This document shows, piece by piece, positions 19,901-23,064 of a DNA stretch of 23,064 nt; the first letter of the stretch is position 1; every line of letters begins with the position of its first letter. Origin of the DNA: Ascoidea tarda (nom. inval.) (taxonomy: Eukaryota > Ascomycota > Saccharomycetes > Ascoideales > Ascoideaceae). The position numbers were made by a program, and so were the translations under genes. The stretch lies in the NCBI GenBank assembly GCA_030560485.1, contig JAKTTS010000236.1, positions 1 through 23,064 on the forward strand, given 5' to 3'. Under the pieces are notes generated by a model, which was not told the origin of the DNA, did not search any database, and was given only the letters and a program-made list of their open reading frames with translations.

Positions 19901-21200
19901 TTTGGTAGTAGATATTTCAAACTTAAACAGGACTCATGGCCCAGGACAGGCTGTCGAATTTCTTGAGTTCTTGGGATTTAAGCTTTGAGTTGCTATTGCA
20001 ATAGATTTTGACCACAACACAGCAGGACTGCAGCAGTTTATGGTAGACGAAAGCCAGAGAAAGTGGTTTTGCAGCTCGATTGGCTTGAAGAATAAAGGCA
20101 ACCAAATGGGTCGTAAGCATGGAGCCGAAGAATCCCGGCGTGTGCATGCAGAGTCCCGCACTTGCTGCAGCTCAACGGTTTACAGTTTGTTTTAGGTTTG
20201 TATTTTTCCATCTGCATGCAATCTGTGTGGTATCTGGGGTTTGCAAGCCCAAAAGCCAAACCCAAAAGCAGCCTCAACTAAACACCCTTTGCAGTCCTAA
20301 TAAGACAGATGTGCCAAGCACAGCTGTGTTTGCACGATCATGTCTGTACAGCCTTGGTGGTCTAGATTGTTCTGATTGCTTAGGCAGCACTGTGATTGGT
20401 CCATGTGTGCTGCAACGCATGTGTGTTGCAGATACACCACGTGAAGCCGCAGAGAAATTGCCAAAACCCGTCTTGCCGCACAGACGCGTCGTCCAGCAGC
20501 GGCCTTATTATGGTTTGAGCGTTATCTCTCCGTGGGCCTGGTGCTTTGGAGATCTTTCCCCATTTGCAGCTCCAACATCAGCAGCACTTTCGTCTGTTTT
20601 GTTCTGTTGTTTTGTTTTGCTCTCGTTTTGCTGCACCAAAAATCACTGCAACACCTTCCTCGTCTCTGCTCTGCTAGTCGTCTTCAATTTGACGCAATCT
20701 TTTCTCCTGCTCTTTCCTCCAATTCCTCCTTCAGCTCCTCTCACCTCCTTGGTCCCACCCACAGGGAATTTCGCTTTGCAACCTTCTGTTCTCAGGCTTT
20801 CAGGTTCCTGTTTGTTTGGTTGTGCAATTGTTAAAGGAATCTCGTCACCTACCTGCTAGCTGCCTTTGTCTTTAAAACACAGTCACAATCTGGCTCTCTG
20901 TTTGGCATCCTAACGCCTATTCGACTGTTTACACCTTTTAGACTGCTCTACACCACTGTTCATTTCTTCCAGTTCCCACTGTTCTTGCTCCTATTGTCTT
21001 TTGAGCCCTTATATCTACAAAAGATCGAAGTCGTTGCTAGTTCAAGTTGGTTCGAGTAATAGGAATAATGGGAGTGATATGTATGACCCACATACAAACA
21101 CTCGTCTGCTTTCCAGTTCCACAACTTACTTTCTTCTCATCTTTCCCATCGTCCTCTTTGTAGCCCAGCAAAACTTTCTATTCTGATCTTCAGGGAAGCT
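19901..21200. promoter_or_regulatory. Long GC-richer upstream region of the Asn-rich gene
   Basis: Base composition rises to roughly even GC/AT for about 1.2 kb between AT-rich flanks. Several frames on both strands are open here, including a 246-codon plus-strand frame from 20119, as expected when AT-rich stop codons become rare. None shows a recognisable domain, and the translation is Cys/Pro/Ser/Phe-rich. Two GCATGCA words (about 20144 and 20213), a perfect 7-bp dyad (20410-20431) and a CACGTG (20438-20443) sit inside. The stretch is best read as a long regulatory region or 5' leader of the gene at 22008, or as an unrecognised RNA gene. Confidence 0.45.
20410..20431. repeat. Perfect 7-bp inverted repeat beside CACGTG
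   Basis: CTGCAAC (20410-20416) and GTTGCAG (20425-20431) are exact reverse complements around an 8-base loop. A CACGTG hexamer follows at 20438-20443. The closeness suggests a composite binding site, but no named factor is implied. Confidence 0.6.
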
Positions 21201-21530
21201 GAAAACCATTTTATTTGGCTTTATGTTAGAAACCATCTGTAATTTATTTTATTTTCGTTTAAAATATAATCTAAAATTGTAATTTGCAATCCAAAAGACA
21301 TTAATTATTGTCATAACATGCTCAGCAACTTCAAACCGTATTTTCTGAGAAAATTTTTATTATTTGTAGTGCTTTTGGTTTTAAAATTTATTATTTTTGA
21401 AAGACAGGTCTCTGATCAATTAATCTTTAATTTTTCCTTTTATTTTTCTTATTTTTTTTATAATTTTTTATGGTCCTGCTTTTGAGTTTTATTATTTTCT
21501 ACTTTTAAATAAAACAGAAAAATTTTTTTT

Positions 21531-21578
21531 TTTCTTTCTCTTTCTCTCTTTCTTTCTCTTTCTCTCTTTCTTTCTCTT
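21531..21578 (+). repeat. 18-bp polypyrimidine tandem repeat
   Basis: About 2.7 copies of an 18-base unit made only of T and C (TTTCTTTCTC followed by TTTCTCTC) lie inside a longer pyrimidine tract (about 21520-21600). It lies some 430 bp upstream of the ATG at 22008 on its sense strand, where it could be a nucleosome-poor promoter element or part of a leader. Confidence 0.85.
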
Positions 21579-21786
21579 TTTTTTCTTCTTTTCTATTCTC
21601 ATGAAGATGCTGTTTAGCTAGCAACTTGTATTTTTAACATTAATTTTCATAATTACTGTCTAACTATTTATTCTTTGAACTTTTATCTGCTATTTCCTGT
21701 TATTTTCTACCTACTAAAACTTTTTTTTCTCCATTTCTTTCTTCAATTTTAGTTATGAAGTAATTCAAAACAAAGTCAATTAAATA

Positions 21787-21986
21787 AATATATATACACA
21801 CACACATATACACATAATCCAATTACTACGACCTCAATCACCACCGAAATATACTTTTACTGAAATTGCTTATTACTATTACTATTACTATTCCTATTAC
21901 TATTCCCAATTAACTAATTGGCCTGCTAAAACCACCATTCACCATTATTATTCTTTTTATTTTATTTTATTTTATTTTACTTTTAA
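21787..21986 (+). repeat. Cluster of short simple repeats before the start codon
   Basis: In order: a TA/CA dinucleotide run (about 21787-21815), an ATTACT-type hexamer run (about 21868-21905) and a TTTTA pentamer run (about 21956-21980). All lie in the last 220 bases before the ATG at 22008 and are probably in the transcribed leader. Composition alone gives no function. Confidence 0.75.
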
Positions 21987-22007
21987 CCTCTTCTATTCAA
22001 ACTCAAC

Positions 22008-23064
22008 ATGGCTCCAGACTCTTCAAGTCCAAAGTCTCTCTCAAACATTAATCTCCAATCAGGAATTAATCAAATAAAATTAAATGCTACTTCTGACTTT
22101 TCTTTGAATTCGATTCCTGATAATGATAATGATAATGATGATAAAAACGATAATGATAATGATGATAAAAACAATGATGAAAATGAGAATGATAATAAAA
22201 ATAATAATAATAATAATAATAACATTAACAACAATGATAACGACGATACTTATAATGATGATAACACTGATTCTGTCTCTGATAATCAAAGTAACACAAA
22301 CAAGTCACAAACCATCAATATACTGAACTTACCAAATGGCATCACTTGGAAAGACATTAAAAAATTACTATCATATGTTATTCCTTCCTCATTCATTGGT
22401 TTCATTTCATTGAATAAAAACTCTCCTATTCTCAATGCTGATGTTCAAATTTTTGATAAAAAATTGGCTTCCAATTGTATATATCTGCTAAATAATACCA
22501 AATTCAATGATTCCCTCATCAATTTGTCTTTATCTGATAGAATTATATCTTCTTCTGATTTGAATTTCTATAAAAATAATAACTACAACAAAAATAACTT
22601 CTTCAACTATTACAATAGCCAAGATGCTTACTACAACATCACAAACCAAAAATATATCTCCTCAAAAAACAACTCAGTTCGAAATCACTTTCTGAAAAAT
22701 GTCCTATCCAATAATGAAATCGAAATCGAGAACAATTACAATGACTTTAGCAATTTCCCTTCTACCTACAAGCAAAATTCTTATAATTCAAATCAATTTT
22801 TCAATAACTATAATTGTAATTTTAATTATTCTTCAAATGTTCCATATAATAACTATCTCCCTTCTGCTCAAAATCGACTGGCAAATCTTCAGCGAAATGA
22901 TTCCAATTTTGCTAAAAAACATCACAATTTCAATAACAACAACAATAATAGTAATAACAATAACAGTAATAACAATAATAACAATAATAACAATAATAAC
23001 AATAATAACAATAATAACAATAATAACAATAATAACAATAATAACAATAATAACAATAATAACA
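22008..23064 (+). CDS. Asn-rich protein with RRM-like domain, 3' end beyond window
   Basis: An open frame from ATG 22008 runs to the window edge, at least 352 codons. Residues 38-100 are an Asp/Asn/Lys-rich acidic tract, including a perfect duplication of a 24-bp unit. Residues about 101-178 look like an RNA-recognition motif: TINILNLP as the first strand (RNP2-like), a WKDIKKLL helix, ADVQIFD as a degenerate RNP1, and a second helix ending in LLNNTKF. After that the protein is Asn/Tyr/Phe/Ser-rich, and from about residue 308 it is almost pure Asn. The degenerate RNP1 means RNA binding is inferred, not shown. Such low-complexity RRM proteins are often post-transcriptional regulators that assemble into condensates, but the orthologue is not recognised. 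The long, complex upstream region fits a regulated gene. Confidence 0.75.
   Translation, partial: MAPDSSSPKSLSNINLQSGINQIKLNATSDFSLNSIPDNDNDNDDKNDNDNDDKNNDENENDNKNNNNNNNNINNNDNDDTYNDDNTDSVSDNQSNTNKSQTINILNLPNGITWKDIKKLLSYVIPSSFIGFISLNKNSPILNADVQIFDKKLASNCIYLLNNTKFNDSLINLSLSDRIISSSDLNFYKNNNYNKNNFFNYYNSQDAYYNITNQKYISSKNNSVRNHFLKNVLSNNEIEIENNYNDFSNFPSTYKQNSYNSNQFFNNYNCNFNYSSNVPYNNYLPSAQNRLANLQRNDSNFAKKHHNFNNNNNNSNNNNSNNNNNNNNNNNNNNNNNNNNNNNNNNNNNNNN
22125..22172 (+). repeat. 24-bp perfect tandem duplication in coding sequence
   Basis: The 24-base unit (GATAATGATAAT then GATGATAAAAAC) occurs twice head to tail, encoding DNDNDDKN twice. It keeps the reading frame, so copy number could vary without breaking the protein. 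Confidence 0.9.
22972..23064 (+). repeat. 9-bp repeat encoding poly-Asn, running off the window
   Basis: About ten copies of ACAATAATA, read in frame as alternating AAT, AAT and AAC codons, all Asn. The mix of synonymous codons repeats with a strict 9-base period, which points to expansion of a 9-bp unit rather than of single codons. The tract continues past the window edge. Confidence 0.9.

Noticed and set aside
22080-22289. Minus-strand Ile/Val-rich frame resembling a membrane protein
   Set aside because: It is the reverse of Asp/Asn codon repeats; GAT and AAT read backwards give Ile.
22972-23064. CRISPR-like or telomeric repeat at the window edge
   Set aside because: It is a 9-bp in-frame Asn codon repeat with no spacers, inside an open reading frame.

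Overview
The window looks like nuclear DNA of a budding yeast (Saccharomycotina). It is very AT-rich, the genes recognised are intron-less, and several proteins carry long Asn/Asp/Ser-rich tracts. The recognisable genes are an arabinitol dehydrogenase of the Candida ARD1 type and homologues of Saccharomyces Rgd1, Jem1, Apc2, Shg1 and Tho1. The species is not identifiable. CTG codons are rare, and their contexts do not settle whether CTG is read as Leu or Ser.

Layout: bases 1 to about 5.4 kb hold no live gene. Most of this stretch (about 400-4446, minus strand) is a heavily decayed Ty1/copia-type LTR retrotransposon. Its tracts run, 5' to 3' on the minus strand, gag-like, integrase, reverse transcriptase, RNase H, which is the copia order. 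Next comes ARD1 (+, 5836-6681), then a convergent gap of about 1 kb, then RGD1 (-, 7673-9931). A roughly 500-bp divergent spacer with a GC-richer patch and a hairpin separates RGD1 from JEM1 (+, 10432-12669). JEM1 converges on APC2 (-, 12828-16208). APC2 shares a short divergent promoter containing CACGTG with SHG1 (+, 16400-16900). SHG1 converges on THO1 (-, 17302-18039). About 4 kb without a confident gene follows, including a GC-richer block (about 19.9-21.2 kb) and a set of simple repeats. It leads to an Asn-rich gene with an RRM-like domain (+, from 22008) that runs off the window inside a poly-Asn tract.

The genes are not an operon or a single pathway. They are housekeeping and regulatory genes: polyol metabolism, Rho GTPase control, ER folding/karyogamy, anaphase-promoting complex, COMPASS histone methylation, and mRNP assembly. 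RGD1 and SHG1 are close neighbours on Saccharomyces chromosome II (YBR260C and YBR258C), so part of an ancestral gene order may be kept here. I found no tRNA, rRNA, CRISPR array or clearly new gene system. The most notable things are the copia fossil, the long GC-richer region upstream of the Asn-rich gene, and the CTG codon question.
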